Source: Planctomycetaceae bacterium
Lineage (GTDB): Bacteria > Planctomycetota > Planctomycetia > Planctomycetales > Planctomycetaceae
Length of the DNA: 64,000 nt
Reading direction: 5' to 3'
NCBI GenBank assembly: GCA_017795105.1
Contig: CP051247.1
Coordinates: 5,791,001-5,855,000 of the forward strand
Below are positions 1-12,600 of the stretch, piece by piece. Made by a program: the position numbers and the translations under genes. The notes below the pieces were generated by a model. That model searched no databases. It was given only the letters and a program-made list of their open reading frames with translations, and was not told where the DNA came from. The stretch's first letter is position 1. The number at the start of each line of letters is the position of its first letter.

Positions 1-216
1 GGATTGTTATCACGCGAAGTTCAACTTCATAGAAACTTCATCAGATGCCGGCTAACACGCTCGGAGCCGGGCGTGTTCAGTGTGCGAATGTTAAGAAGTC
101 TCCAGGGAGGCATCGGTATGACTTGATGAGAGTGGATTGCTCTGGCTCGGCTGATCCAATCGGGACGGCAAGTTGTTATCCTCCAGAGAAAGATCCAACT
201 GCGCAGTTGCGCCCTC

Positions 217-885
217 TTGCTGGAGAGATCCATCGATCAGTCGTTTTGTCCGCTTTGCCTGCAGGCGGAAACGGTTCCCTTTCATCACGATGAAAGACGG
301 GAGTACCGTTCGTGCCAGATCTGTCGACTCGTTTATGTGCCGGAGCGTTATTTCCTTCCGCCCGAGGTCGAGCGACAACAGTACGACTTTCACGAGAATG
401 ATCCGTCCGATGCAAACTACCGGGCGTTTCTGAGTCGTCTCTTTGACCCGTTGGTCGAGCATGTTCCCCGGGGAGCCAGCGGGCTCGACTTTGGTTCCGG
501 TCCGGGACCAACGCTTTCTGTCATGCTGATTGAATCGGGTCGCTCCGCCATCGTTTACGATCCGTTCTATGCTCCTGACCAGAGTGTCTGGGAAAAGTCT
601 TACGATTTCATCACCGCAACCGAGGTGTTCGAGCATTTGCATCGCCCAGCCGAAGAACTCGGCCGAATCTGGGACCATCTCCGGCCCGGCGGATGGCTCG
701 GCATCATGACAAAACGTCTGCCCGATCCCGGCCGATTTCCAACGTGGCACTACAAGAATGATCCTACACACGTTGCCTTCTTCGCCGACGAGACGTTCAG
801 ATTCCTGGCCAACCGCTGGCGAGCCGATCTGCAGCTGGTTCGGAATGACGTCGTGTTGATGCGCAAACAGGACGCCGCGTCCTGA
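217..885 (+). CDS. Class I SAM-dependent methyltransferase with N-terminal zinc ribbon
   Basis: The 222-residue protein opens with two paired cysteine motifs (CPLC near residue 11, CQIC near residue 33), which look like a zinc ribbon. The methyltransferase core follows: the SAM-binding glycine motif LDFGSGPGP near residue 90, an acidic strand end (VYDPFY), and the post-motif 'FDFITATEVFEHL'-like segment followed by LRPGGWLGI, as in type 11/12 methyltransferases. The substrate cannot be read. The start is uncertain: the frame is open from about 130 and the only conventional start before the zinc ribbon is the TTG at 217, with no clear ribosome binding site. It stands alone ahead of an MFS gene on the same strand, 180 bases away. 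The methyltransferase fold is secure; the role is unknown. Confidence 0.82.
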   Translation: MLERSIDQSFCPLCLQAETVPFHHDERREYRSCQICRLVYVPERYFLPPEVERQQYDFHENDPSDANYRAFLSRLFDPLVEHVPRGASGLDFGSGPGPTLSVMLIESGRSAIVYDPFYAPDQSVWEKSYDFITATEVFEHLHRPAEELGRIWDHLRPGGWLGIMTKRLPDPGRFPTWHYKNDPTHVAFFADETFRFLANRWRADLQLVRNDVVLMRKQDAAS

Positions 886-1065
886 GCTGCGGTAAAGGGC
901 CGCATTTCCCCGGATTGACTCGATCTGGCGTTGATCTCTCGAGCCGGGATGTCTTAAATGCAACGACGGGGTCGAGTTCGTAACCTGCTTGCGGAAAAGC
1001 ACTTACGTATTTGCATGTCTTGATCCCGGCTGCGTCCCGCCTCTCAACCCCACGAAGTCCTGCCT

Positions 1066-2400
1066 ATGTCGACCACGTCCTGTTCTCATCCCGTCTCCAA
1101 CACCGCCGTCCAGTCTTCGAGCGGAAAGCTCTACTATGGATGGATTATGCTGCCGCTGGCGATGCTGGCTCTGGCCGCAAGTGCGCCTGGGCAGACGTAC
1201 GGGGTGATGATCTTTAACGAGGACATCCGAACGGGATTGGGGCTGTCCCACAGTCAGTTTGCTTTGACGTACACGCTCGGAACCATCATCGGCTGCTTGC
1301 CGATTACGTTCTTTGGTACCGCGATGGATCGGTATGGGTTACGCCGAACGATGCTTGTCATGGTTGGTCTGTTCAGTCTGGCCTGCTGTCTAATGTCTCT
1401 GGTCAACAACTGGCTGTTGCTGCTTTGCAGTTTTACCTTTCTGAGAATGCTGGGGCCGGGCGCGTTGGCGTTTCTCAGCAGTAACACGCTTTCTTACTGG
1501 TTTGAACGGAAGCTCGGGACCGTTGAGGGAGTGCGATCGACCGGAACAGCGCTTTCGATGATGGTCGCTCCGCCAGTCGGTCTGCTGTTGCTGCATCAGT
1601 TTGGCTGGCAGAACGCCTATCTCTGCCTCGGAGGAATGGTGGCGTTCGGACTGCTGCCACTGTTCTGGTTACTCTTCCGCAACAGTCCCGCCGAGTTTGG
1701 TCGGGGCCTGGACGGAGTCGAGGCGGTTCGGGAGACGCCGGTCGCCGATGGGAAGATGGAAGAGACTCTGGCCGACAACGACTTCACACTGGCCGAAGCG
1801 ATGCGGACGCCGGCTTTCTGGATCTTCGGTTGTGGCAAGGCTCTTTACGCACTCATTCAGACGGCCCTGTTCTTCAGCCTGGTTCCCATTCTCAGCGAGC
1901 GAGGATTCGGAGCAGCCGAGGCGGCTACTCTGACGACCGTGTTCGGCACGACGCTGATCTTCATGCAACTGATCGGCGGCGCTTTGGCCGACTACTTCTC
2001 ACCGCGTTTTCTTTTGAGCGCCGGTCTGATTTTCTTTTCGACTGGCCTGGCCCTCGTGTCGTACGCGTCATCCGGCTGGATGGTTGTGCTTGCGGGGATG
2101 ATTTTCGGCTGCGGGCAGGGGACCTTCTTCGGAGCGATTCAACCGCTGTGGGCTCGGTATTACGGACGCAAGCATCTTGGGAAAATTCGCGGGTTTCTGA
2201 TGACTCTCATGGTCGGCTGCTCGGCTCTGGGCCCCCTCTTCGCGGGCGCCACCTTCGACCTGTTCGGAAATTTCTCCGTCGCCATGAACGTCTTCACCCT
2301 CGCCCCGATCCCCGTCGCAATCCTCTGCCTCTTCGCCCCAAAACCCGTGAAAACAAACTGCGAACGCCCGCTGAAACAACTCGCCCCCGCCACAGCGTGA
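1066..2400 (+). CDS. MFS transporter, 12 predicted membrane segments
   Basis: This 444-residue protein is hydrophobic throughout, with a pattern fitting twelve membrane helices split by a polar central loop near residues 210-240 (rich in E and D). The loop between helices 2 and 3 carries the MFS signature form GTAMDRYGLRRTML, and a related DYFSPRFLL segment occurs in the second half. The layout resembles the oxalate/formate antiporter and monocarboxylate branches, but substrate cannot be assigned. It ends 39 bases before the stop of a convergent glycoside hydrolase gene, so it is probably a single-gene unit. The ATG at 1066 places about 20 polar residues before helix 1, normal for the family. 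Confidence 0.85.
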   Translation: MSTTSCSHPVSNTAVQSSSGKLYYGWIMLPLAMLALAASAPGQTYGVMIFNEDIRTGLGLSHSQFALTYTLGTIIGCLPITFFGTAMDRYGLRRTMLVMVGLFSLACCLMSLVNNWLLLLCSFTFLRMLGPGALAFLSSNTLSYWFERKLGTVEGVRSTGTALSMMVAPPVGLLLLHQFGWQNAYLCLGGMVAFGLLPLFWLLFRNSPAEFGRGLDGVEAVRETPVADGKMEETLADNDFTLAEAMRTPAFWIFGCGKALYALIQTALFFSLVPILSERGFGAAEAATLTTVFGTTLIFMQLIGGALADYFSPRFLLSAGLIFFSTGLALVSYASSGWMVVLAGMIFGCGQGTFFGAIQPLWARYYGRKHLGKIRGFLMTLMVGCSALGPLFAGATFDLFGNFSVAMNVFTLAPIPVAILCLFAPKPVKTNCERPLKQLAPATA

Positions 2401-2439
2401 ATCCAGCCGACGAACGACGACGAGGCCGGTGTGGCGGAT

Positions 2440-3993
2440 TCACTTCTCGCGTTCTCGCTCCCACATCGCCTGTTCGGTGGCGAGCATCAGGGCCATGGCT
2501 CCGCCGCGGTCGTCTTTGCCGAGAATGGCAGTGCGGTGGAAGTAGGCTTCGAGGTCTTTCTGTTTTCCTGTTCCTGTGCAAACGTCGGTTAGATCGAGGC
2601 CGTTCGTGCCGATGCGTTGCTTGATCGCCGCCCAGCCTTTCGCGGCCGGTTCGCTGTAGGCATTCTTGTCGAGGACGCCGAGACGCATGCCGCGGAGCAT
2701 TGCGAAGGTGATCATGCAGGTGCAGGAAAACTCGCGATAGCTCTCTGGAAGATCGATCACCTGATGCCACATCCCGGTTGCATCCTGATAGGGAAGCAAT
2801 GCGGCCAGATGTTGCTGGAAGTCGTCTTCCAGCCCCGACCGTCCCGGCCAGTCCGACGGCAACTCACTGAGCACCAGCGCGAGACCCAGGGCGGGAAACC
2901 CGTTGCCGCGTCCCCAGGCGGCCTCATCAAGTGGGGAATGGCTATAGAGACCATCGCGGCGGAGGCAGAGCTTTTGAATACTCCGGACATGATTCAGGCA
3001 CGCCTGGTAATAGCGTTCGTCACCTGTCAGTCGACCGGCGGCGGCAAGCAATGAAGGATTCATGAAGACTGAGTCGCTCATCTCGCTGTGATTGGGCACG
3101 ACGTCGACAGGCTCGCCCGTCTTCTTAAGGCCGATTGATGCGACGGACTCGACAATGGTTTTCGCTCGGACATCGGATGTGCGGTCGAATGCGTCGGCGA
3201 AGACGAGATAACCGGCTACGGTCGACGCACCGGGGACTTTGCCTGACGCTGGGGCATGCTCCCGCTCCAGCCATGGAGCAATTACTTCGTTTGCCTTCAA
3301 ACTCCATTCCTCGTTGCCGGTCAACGCTCCCAGACGCTGGCGTCCGATCACAGCCAGCGACGGAATGTAGGCGATGCTCGTAAGGTGACCGCCATAGTGA
3401 GCGGAAAGGGCCGAGGCAATCTCGATCGGCGTTCGGTTATCTCTCGCGCGTCGTTCGGTCGCTGCGTGCTCAGGGCGAGTCGCTGAGAGTGAGGCAGAAC
3501 TGAGGATCTCAGTGAGCTCTTCGGTCGAATTGACGACGGTACAGGGGACCGAGCCCATTCTGGCGACGTTCTGATTCTCGAGAGCGGTCTTGAGCGCCGT
3601 CGAGCGATGGTCTCCGACGATGATCACCCGGTCGAAGGCTTCCGTGCCGATCCATCGCCACAAATAGAGACTTTCGATCTCTCCGGCGTTGTAGGCTGTA
3701 CCCGTTGGCGGGAATGTTCGGCCCTGGAGCGGAAAGTCGATTGAGGAGATGGCGAGGTTTTCCGCAAACTCAGAGCTCTCTGCAGATTCGCTCCCGTCCC
3801 CGGCATTCACGACGAGGACGCGTACTGCAGATTTGCTTTCTTCTTCAGGAATCCGGGCGGTCAGCGTTGAACCGTTCGCTCCGCGGCCAATCGGAAACTC
3901 GATCCATTGCGCCTTGAGCGGGGAGGATGATCCATTCAGACAGAAGGTGAATATGAGGAGAGCGAGAAGCCTGGTTCGCATGTTGTTCGGCAT
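2440..3993 (-). CDS. Secreted GH88/GH105-like glycoside hydrolase
   Basis: The C-terminal two thirds resemble unsaturated glucuronyl or rhamnogalacturonyl hydrolases (GH88/GH105). There are (alpha/alpha)6-barrel style segments, an AAWGRGNGFPALG motif, the 'YQDATGMWHQVID' segment seen near the active site in this group, and an EFSCTCMITFAMLRG helix. The N-terminal 200 residues look like a separate alpha/beta region. The frame is open to 4071, but the ATG at 3993 begins MPNNMRTRLLALLIF, a good signal peptide ending at LKA-QW, so I chose it. Such enzymes cleave unsaturated uronic acid from the ends of lyase products. It is last in a run with a sulfatase and DUF1592/DUF1552 genes, which fits sulfated polysaccharide breakdown. 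Family is moderately sure; substrate is inference. Confidence 0.72.
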   Translation of the reverse strand: MPNNMRTRLLALLIFTFCLNGSSSPLKAQWIEFPIGRGANGSTLTARIPEEESKSAVRVLVVNAGDGSESAESSEFAENLAISSIDFPLQGRTFPPTGTAYNAGEIESLYLWRWIGTEAFDRVIIVGDHRSTALKTALENQNVARMGSVPCTVVNSTEELTEILSSASLSATRPEHAATERRARDNRTPIEIASALSAHYGGHLTSIAYIPSLAVIGRQRLGALTGNEEWSLKANEVIAPWLEREHAPASGKVPGASTVAGYLVFADAFDRTSDVRAKTIVESVASIGLKKTGEPVDVVPNHSEMSDSVFMNPSLLAAAGRLTGDERYYQACLNHVRSIQKLCLRRDGLYSHSPLDEAAWGRGNGFPALGLALVLSELPSDWPGRSGLEDDFQQHLAALLPYQDATGMWHQVIDLPESYREFSCTCMITFAMLRGMRLGVLDKNAYSEPAAKGWAAIKQRIGTNGLDLTDVCTGTGKQKDLEAYFHRTAILGKDDRGGAMALMLATEQAMWEREREK

Positions 3994-4116
3994 TGAAAGG
4001 TTGACCTTGCTGGGGCAGACAGCGGGATTGCGTTGGCGGGGGCGATTCCTGCGTATTTCTGCAGGAGTCATTCCAGCGTGCCCGCCCCGTCACACGCTTG
4101 CAGTCACTCAAAGCGG

Positions 4117-5466
4117 CTACTCTTTACTGGCGTCGATACCAAGTTCTTTGAACGCCTGAAGCAACTCCTGCCGCGCTGCCTGAGAAGCACGGCTATCATC
4201 GTCCTTTCGGATTGGATGTTGTTCCTGAAGGTCTGATTGCATGTGGAAGAGTCGGCCATCGTTGTACAACTTCCAGTCGCCGGTGCGGACCCAGCGGAGA
4301 CCGCTGCTCGTGCCATCAGGTTCGGTGCCGCCCGGCTTCGGCAAGACGGCTTCCTCAGCATAGGACCACTGGCGTGGTGACTCGCCCGTGCCGAGAAGTC
4401 TGGGGGCGAAGCTGATCCCGTCGATCTCTCGATCCTGTGGGAGCGGGGAGCCGGTCAGCTCGGCGAACGTGGGCAGGTAGTCACTCATGTCGACGAGATC
4501 ATCGACGACCTGACCGCCGCGAATCTTGCCGGGCCAGTTGGCAATCAGCGGGACATTGGTGCCGTCATCGGTCAGTTTCTTCTTGCCGCCCGGGATGAGT
4601 AACCCATCCTGTCGGGAGACGACCGATTCGCGAATCAACTCCTTGCCTTCCGCTCGGATGATGATCTCGGGCGGGGTGCCATTGTCGGCCGTAAAGATAA
4701 TCAGAGTATCCTCACGCAGGTTAAGAGCTTCGAGAGCCGCAACGAGTCGACCGACGTTTCGATCCATCTCGGCTACCATCTCAGGGTAGCTGTCGTATCG
4801 GTCGAACGGTCCGTGCGGCACGGGCGGATCAAGATCATCGGTCACCTCGTGACACACAGCCATGGAGTAGTAGGCGAGGAAAGGGCGGTCCCGGTTCGCT
4901 TTCATGAACTCGATGAGTCCACGCACGTAGAGGTCCGGTCCGTAATGCCCGAGCGTATCCTCGCGGACCGTGTCGTTGCGATAGATCATCGGCTCGTAAT
5001 AGCGAGGGCCCTCGTGCCAGCCGAACAGATCGGAATTTTGGAAGCCCATTCGTTGAGGATGGTGAGGATCATCCCGCAAGAGGCAGAGTTGCCATTTCCC
5101 AGCGATGTATGTTGCGTATCCATTGTCTTCCAGCAGATTCGACCAGGTATACGGCTCTTCGTCCTTCGGAAAATCGCCCCAGGTCACCTGGCCGTGCCGA
5201 AACGGATACTTGCCAGTCATCAGCGTGAGTCGTGTCGGGTGACAGACTGGCATGCTGAATCCGTGTCGGAACTTCATTCCGGTCCGGGCAAGCTCGTCGA
5301 GATGAGGCGTGGGATAGGACTGTCCGCCGTAGCAGCCGAGAACCTCCTGGCCCACGTCATCGGCCAGGATGAAAAGGATGTTTGGTCGATCACTGGCCGA
5401 GTGAGCAACCCCAGGCGAAAAGAAGGAGATGAGGGCGCAGAGTGGGAGAATCAGTCTTCCAACCAT
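4117..5466 (-). CDS. Secreted type I (formylglycine) sulfatase
   Basis: This is a 449-residue arylsulfatase-family protein with an N-terminal signal peptide (hydrophobic residues about 4-22, ending SHS-A). The metal-binding ILFILADDVG segment follows. The sulfatase signature is CHPTRLTLMTGKYPFRHG, in which the Cys of C-x-P-x-R is the residue modified to formylglycine. Further family marks are the AGKWQL motif and the TADNGTP metal-site motif near residue 260. It lies 48 bases downstream of the DUF1592-type gene and about 120 bases upstream of the GH88/105-like gene, all on the minus strand, which suggests cotranscription. It probably removes sulfate esters from a carbohydrate in the periplasm or outside. 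The exact sulfated substrate cannot be told. Confidence 0.9.
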   Translation of the reverse strand: MVGRLILPLCALISFFSPGVAHSASDRPNILFILADDVGQEVLGCYGGQSYPTPHLDELARTGMKFRHGFSMPVCHPTRLTLMTGKYPFRHGQVTWGDFPKDEEPYTWSNLLEDNGYATYIAGKWQLCLLRDDPHHPQRMGFQNSDLFGWHEGPRYYEPMIYRNDTVREDTLGHYGPDLYVRGLIEFMKANRDRPFLAYYSMAVCHEVTDDLDPPVPHGPFDRYDSYPEMVAEMDRNVGRLVAALEALNLREDTLIIFTADNGTPPEIIIRAEGKELIRESVVSRQDGLLIPGGKKKLTDDGTNVPLIANWPGKIRGGQVVDDLVDMSDYLPTFAELTGSPLPQDREIDGISFAPRLLGTGESPRQWSYAEEAVLPKPGGTEPDGTSSGLRWVRTGDWKLYNDGRLFHMQSDLQEQHPIRKDDDSRASQAARQELLQAFKELGIDASKE

Positions 5467-5514
5467 GATCGGGCCTTTTGCGGAACGCGAACGCGATGTA
5501 ACGACGAAAGGGGC

Positions 5515-8081
5515 TCACTCGTCCCGAGTGCGGTAGAGAAACGCGTCGGAGGTGAGCAGAGAGACGAGCAGGGCATCCATGCTGCCACCGCTCTGTTTGT
5601 AGGCCTGATAGGCCTCCTGGAGAACGGGAGCATCGTTGAGAGTTTCGTTGCGTCCCATCCAGAACCGGAACGCGTGACGGACGAAGACCTGCTCGGTCCG
5701 TTCACTTTCGGCCAGCTTCTCGATGAGCTCGATCGCGTTCGCGACTTTGCCGTCGAGTTCAGGTTCGCCGGAGTCGATGATCTCCCCGGTTGTATCGACC
5801 GGTTTGTCGAGTTCGAACTGCCGATAGATGCCGGCGTGGTTGTACATCTCGAACGGGAGCCCCAGCGGGTCCATCTTTTTGTGACAGGTCCAGCAGTACG
5901 ATTCTCGAGTCACTCGCATGCGTTCACGAAGAGTATTCTTCGGTTCATCGGGAAGCATCGCGTCGACGGTGATCGGAACATCGGGAATTCCTCCGCCGAG
6001 CAGACGTTCGCGAATCCAGCGGCCTCGACGGATGGCGTGATTGTCCATCGCATCGGAATGCGACACGAGCCAGCTCGGATGGGTTAGAATTCCGAGACGT
6101 TCCCCTTCCGGCACGGTGGCGAGAACGCGCTCCGGTTTCATCGAACCGTCGCCGAAGCTGCGACGACTCACCCGTGCGAAAAGTTCAGGTCCCGATAGTG
6201 AGACTTCGGTGACCTTGTGATTGACTCCGTTGCGGCGATTGTCTTTCTTCTCAAGCTTTTGCTTTGCAGCGGCAACTGCCTTCTGTTTGTTGGCGAGCTC
6301 TCGTTTCTTGCGATCCGCTTCGTCCGGATTGGCTTCCAGGAACTTTTCGAGTTCCGCCAGCGCAGTCTCGGCAGCTTCGAGCGCGGCTGTTGCCTCTTCC
6401 TTTTCTCGAGCTTCCTTTTGCTTTTCGGCTGTGATCGAGGCCCGGACTTCTTCGTCGGAATTTCTTTTCCCGAAGTAGGTGTTGTCGGCCTTGGTGGCCA
6501 CAACCATTTTGGTGGTGAGCAGCCGCTTGAGTACGTCCTGATCTTCTTCGAGGATAATCTCGATCAAACGATCAGTGCTCGCGGTGGCGTTGAACATGGC
6601 CTGATAGTGAGCCGTGCCCCGATTGTTCGCACCGGTATCGGCCAGCGCTCGCGAATCCTTGCAGATGTACCCGCCTCGATCGTAGTCGAAATAGTCGCGG
6701 AAGAACTGCAGAATCCTCGGCTTGCGGATGCTGTCATCGGCCAGCATTCGTTCGACTTCGCGTTTCACGTCCTCCCGAGTTCGCATTCGACCTTCGACGA
6801 TAGCTTTGCGGAGTTCGTCGTCTGGTTTGATGTAGCGGAGAGCATGATTGACCGCGAGGCCGAGCTCCCAGTCCTGCAGCATCACCCGTCCATGTTTGTC
6901 TGGAGATCCATACTTCACCAGTTCCGGTCGGAAGAGAGCATCGCGGTCCAGGAAGATCGGACTCAGGCCGAGAACAGCTCCGTCCTTCTTGCCGAGCGTC
7001 TCGATAGACTGCTTGAGAATGGCCAGATAGTCGTTCGATTCTTTCTCACTCGGCGGGCGAAAGGTGAGTGCTTCGAACAGAAAGTTGACGGCGTCCCGCA
7101 TCTCGGCTTCTTCGAGATCGTCGTCTTTCAGTAATTCGTAGACCGGTGTGAGCGGGCGGACCACTTTCGTGCTGTAGACGAGACTGGTCGGCAAACCGCG
7201 AATGTCGCCTTCCATGTATTCACGGGCCGCGTTGATGTTATCGGTAATCTGATGCGGCTTGGCGATACTGAGAGGACCCTCGGCCATGTAGCGGATGATG
7301 TCTTCGGCGACGCTCATGATCTGAGTCGCTTCCGCGCTGTTCACCGTGTAAAAGTCGGGGTAGTTTTCGAGACCATGATCGCGAGCGGTGGAGAGGACTG
7401 CCGGCACGCTCTTGACCGCTGTTGCGTAAGCGACGGTTCCGCCCTGCCAGTAAATGATCCGATCGGTCCCGAAGTAGAGCTTGAGTTCGCCCCCATGATT
7501 GGTCGGGACGGCGTCGCCGTGCGTTCGCAGCCCCGGCTTTTCGGGATCGTACGTCGGTTCGGTGTTGATCAGCTCGTTGAGCCGTGTGATATGCTCCTGC
7601 GGCGTCACACGCCACAAGCGGGCAGGCGACGAGGTCGGCTTCAGCTCGATCCCTTCCGGTAGCGGACCGAACAGAAGTTCGTGATCGACGAAGTTGCCTT
7701 TTTCGGGATCATGAGGAGCTCGGAATCCGCCCTGGTCCTTCATCTCCAGATCGAGTTGACTGGCCACCCAGGACGAAAACTGCAGCCGTTCGATCACTCG
7801 CGGCTGGTCCATGTCTTTAGGGGGCATCTCTTTGAGAGTGACCTGTGCCCAGACCGACTCCCAGACCCCGGCGTTGACTTCGTCGACCGGACCAAGATCG
7901 TGAAGGGAAAGGTTACCTTCCGGCTCGGTATCGCCGTGACAGTCGACGCAGTACGAGGTAAGGAATGGCCGAGCGAATCCGGCGAAATCCTTCCGTACCG
8001 ACTCACCGGGAGTGAATGGTTCCGCACTCGCAACGGAGAGCAGAGTCCACGAGATGGCGACGACGGCGATTCCCACTCGGA

Positions 8082-8085
<4 letters not shown>
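5515..8085 (-). CDS. Planctomycete cytochrome-like protein, DUF1592/DUF1588/DUF1585 family
   Basis: The 856-residue protein starts with a signal peptide (to about residue 22). A planctomycete cytochrome-type domain follows with the heme motif CVDCH near residue 47 and the characteristic EMPPKD. The centre matches DUF1592-type sequence. The DUF1588 region has HAIRRGRWIRERLLGG, ends with the second heme-like motif CWTCHKKMDPLGLPFE near residue 730, and leads into a DUF1585-like C-terminus (FVRHAFRFWMGRNET). The biochemical function of this family is not established; members are thought to be exported redox proteins. Unusual here is a highly charged coiled-coil insert at about residues 565-640, rich in K, E and A. 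The start overlaps the end of the upstream DUF1552 gene by four bases, so the two are translationally coupled. Confidence 0.87.
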
Positions 8086-9404
<1,319 letters not shown>

Positions 9405-9650
9405 GATCGACCTTTCAACAGTCTGAAGGCGGGTGATGGTCTCAGTCGAGTCTAAGACGCGACCGATCGATCACAGCAGAGGGCGACGTGAAGTCACACG
9501 CCGCAGGTGGAGGGCCAACGGGAAGTTGGACGCATAGTTCGAGCCAGCACCACAATTCTAACATCTGCGAAGGTTGATGCAATAGCATTAAGACCAGCAC
9601 TGGCCAAGAGTTCGGACTGAGCTTCGAAAGAAGGGTGTCGCCGCGAAAGG

Positions 9651-12600
9651 CTATTTCTCGTTCAGCTCAGTCGGCGAAACTCTCCGGGTTGAGGCGGCAA
9701 GCTCGAAGACCTTCTGCAGATCAGAAAGCTCGGCTGGTTTGACCAGATGGAGATCAAATCCGGCCTGTTTGCTCTTTCGCCGGTCCTCTTCCTGCCCCCA
9801 TCCAGTCAGAGCGATGAGTGTCATGTCGGCTCCCCATTGCTGACCGCGAATGTGGTGGGCGGCGTCGTATCCGTTCATTCGCGGCATCCCCAGGTCCATC
9901 AGGATGACGTCGGGCCGAAAATTTATCGCCTCCTCGATCGCTTCCACGCCATCGCCGGCATAGCGGACTTCGTGGCCCAGCGATTTGACGATGCGCCCCA
10001 GCATGTCGGCAGCCGATTTGTTATCGTCGACAATGAGGACACGATACGCTGTGTCGTCCGCCCGGGGCAGCGGAAGATCCCGTTTGATCTCGGAGAGCTT
10101 TTGGAGAATGCCCAGCCGAAGGCGGAAAGTGCTTCCGCGATTAGGGCCTTCACTTTCTACGGAGATCTGACCGCCGTGCATTTCCACCAGCGATTTCACC
10201 AATGTCAGGCCGATTCCCAGACCAGCGTAAGCCTTCTCGCCACAGTGATCGATCTGAGTGAACATCTCGAAGACGCGGGACTGCATTTCTCTGGGAATCC
10301 CGATTCCGGTGTCGGTTACATCAATAAGGACATCAGCCTTCTCCTGCGTGACCGTCAGTGAGATACGTCCGCCATTGGAGGTGTATTTGGCTGCATTGTT
10401 CAGCAGGTTGGAGACAACCTGTGCAAGGCGATGGGGGTCTGCCTTAAGATGGATCGGTTCTGCGGGAATCTCGACAGTGAAGTCGTGGTTCGCTTCTTCG
10501 ATGAATGGCTTCGAGGCTTCGATCGCGCTCTGCAGAACGTCAGCAAGAAGGACTTCGCTCGTCCTGAGTTCCAGTTTCCCGCGGGTGATTCGCGACACGT
10601 CCAGAAGGTCGTTGACGAGGATGATCAGCTGCTGGGTCTGCCGTTCCATCGTCTGACGGACCTGCTCCAGCGTCTCCGGATCATCCTGACAGAGTTTGAG
10701 GACTTCGAGTCCGGTTCGGATCGGAGCCAGCGGATTTCGCAGTTCGTGAGCCAGAGTTGCCAGGAATTCGTCCTTGCGTCGGTCGGCAATGCGAAGGGAC
10801 TCCTCATCCCGCCGTCGTTCGACGGCGATTCCCGCCGTACGAGCAAGCACTTCCATCAGGTTGAGCTGGTCGTTGGTCGGCTGGGACGGGCGGGGGGCAT
10901 AGACCGCAAACGTTCCCAGAACGTCGTTTGTCGACGAGAAGATCGGAGTCGACCAGCAGGCTCTCAGGCAGTGCTGAAGGGCGAGGTCGCGGAAGTCTTT
11001 CCAAAGCGGATCGTTTTCGATGTCGGAGACGATGACCGTCTGTCCGCGAAACGCGGCTGTTCCGCAGGAGCCGTTGCCCTCAGCGACTGAGACTCCATCG
11101 ACCGCCTCACTGTAAGCGGGCGGAGCTCGATGGCCGGCGGTCGAGCGAAGGCACCCTGACGACTCTTCCACGAGGAGAATCGTGGCGATAAAGTTCTGAT
11201 CGCTTTGGCCTTCAATGGCCTCGCAGAGGGCATCGAGGACATCTGACAGCGGGGCTCCTCGGACCAGCAGTTCGAGCGCCCGCTTCTGAGCGGCGAGGAC
11301 GGCTTCGTTGCGTTTCCGCTCGCTGACGTCGCGGAAGTAGACTGAAATCCCCTCGGTGGCGGGATAAACATGGACCTCGTACCAGCGGTCATGATCGGCG
11401 TAATACGAGGTGACTGATCGCGTAATCAGTTCTTTCGCCGTCCTCCGGTAAGCCTCTTCAAACTCAGTCCCTTGCAGGCCAGGGTACTCCTCCCAGATCA
11501 CGCGACCAAGCAGGTCGGACGCCCGACGATTCAACAGATTTTCCGCCTGGGTATTCAAATAGGTGAACCTCCAGTTCTGATCGACGGCAAAGAATGCGTC
11601 CGAAATACTTTCCAGGATATTCCTGGTTTTCTGCTCTTCCTCCCTCAGTCGTGTTTCGGCCAGATTTCGATCGGTGACGTCTCGGGTAAAGCATCGACTG
11701 TGGGCAAATTCCCCGTCTTTCCAGCGGACACTGGAGTCGATCAGCACGTCCTTAAGGGATCCATCTTTACTGATCAGCCGGGAGGGGTATTCATGCAATT
11801 CCTGACCGGTCTTCAGGCGATCGAGAATGTCGTCAATGACTTCCTCTTCAGCATGGAAGTCGCGGATCGACCGGCCGATGTATTCGTCCCGACTGTAGCC
11901 GAGCAATTCCAGTTCGGCCTTATTGGCTTCGAGGATCGTCCCATCTTTGGCCACCCAGTGCAGTCCGACGGTGGCGTTCTGAAAGAAGTCTGTGAGCTCA
12001 TCGAGACTTTCCCGCAATCGTTCTTCAGCCTGCATGCGTTCGATGAACTGAGCCAGATGGCTTGCAACGTTTTCTGTCATCTCGAGCAGATCGGGATCCG
12101 GTTCCAGGATGCGGGTGTTGAAAAACTCGATGACGCCAAGGAATTGATCGCTTACGACGACGGGACAGGCAAAGGCGCCGTGCAATCCATCGTTGGCGGC
12201 GGATGCGGCTCGGGGGAAGTGCGGTTGATGGTTGACGTCGCGCATCCAGACGGGACCCCGTTCGGCCCAGACGCGCCCGGGGAGGCCTTCGTTATGCCTG
12301 AATCCCAGCTGGTAACTGGCGTTTTCAAAATCGGTCGCCGTCAATTCCGCCTGACGGTAGCAGTTTTCGCAGTTCAGAATGCCGGCCTGTTCGTTCAGTC
12401 TCCAGAAGAATCCGATTTGCCAGTTCAGTGTTCGGCAGAGCGTTCTCAGCACGCCGTGAATACCCTGCTGGACCGAAGTGGCCGTGGTGAGAACCTGCGT
12501 CGCCCCGTGCCGGGCATTCCGATACTGTTCGATCCGTTTGCGTTCGGTGATGTCTCGAATGTAGGCGGTGAAGAGGTCCGCGTTCCCGACCGAGAGTCCC

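Noticed and set aside
91..1002. 303-codon minus-strand frame over the methyltransferase
   Set aside because: It is antisense to a gene with clear SAM-binding motifs, and its own translation shows no family pattern.
4813..6087. 424-codon plus-strand frame spanning the sulfatase and cytochrome genes
   Set aside because: It crosses two well-supported minus-strand genes and has no family likeness.
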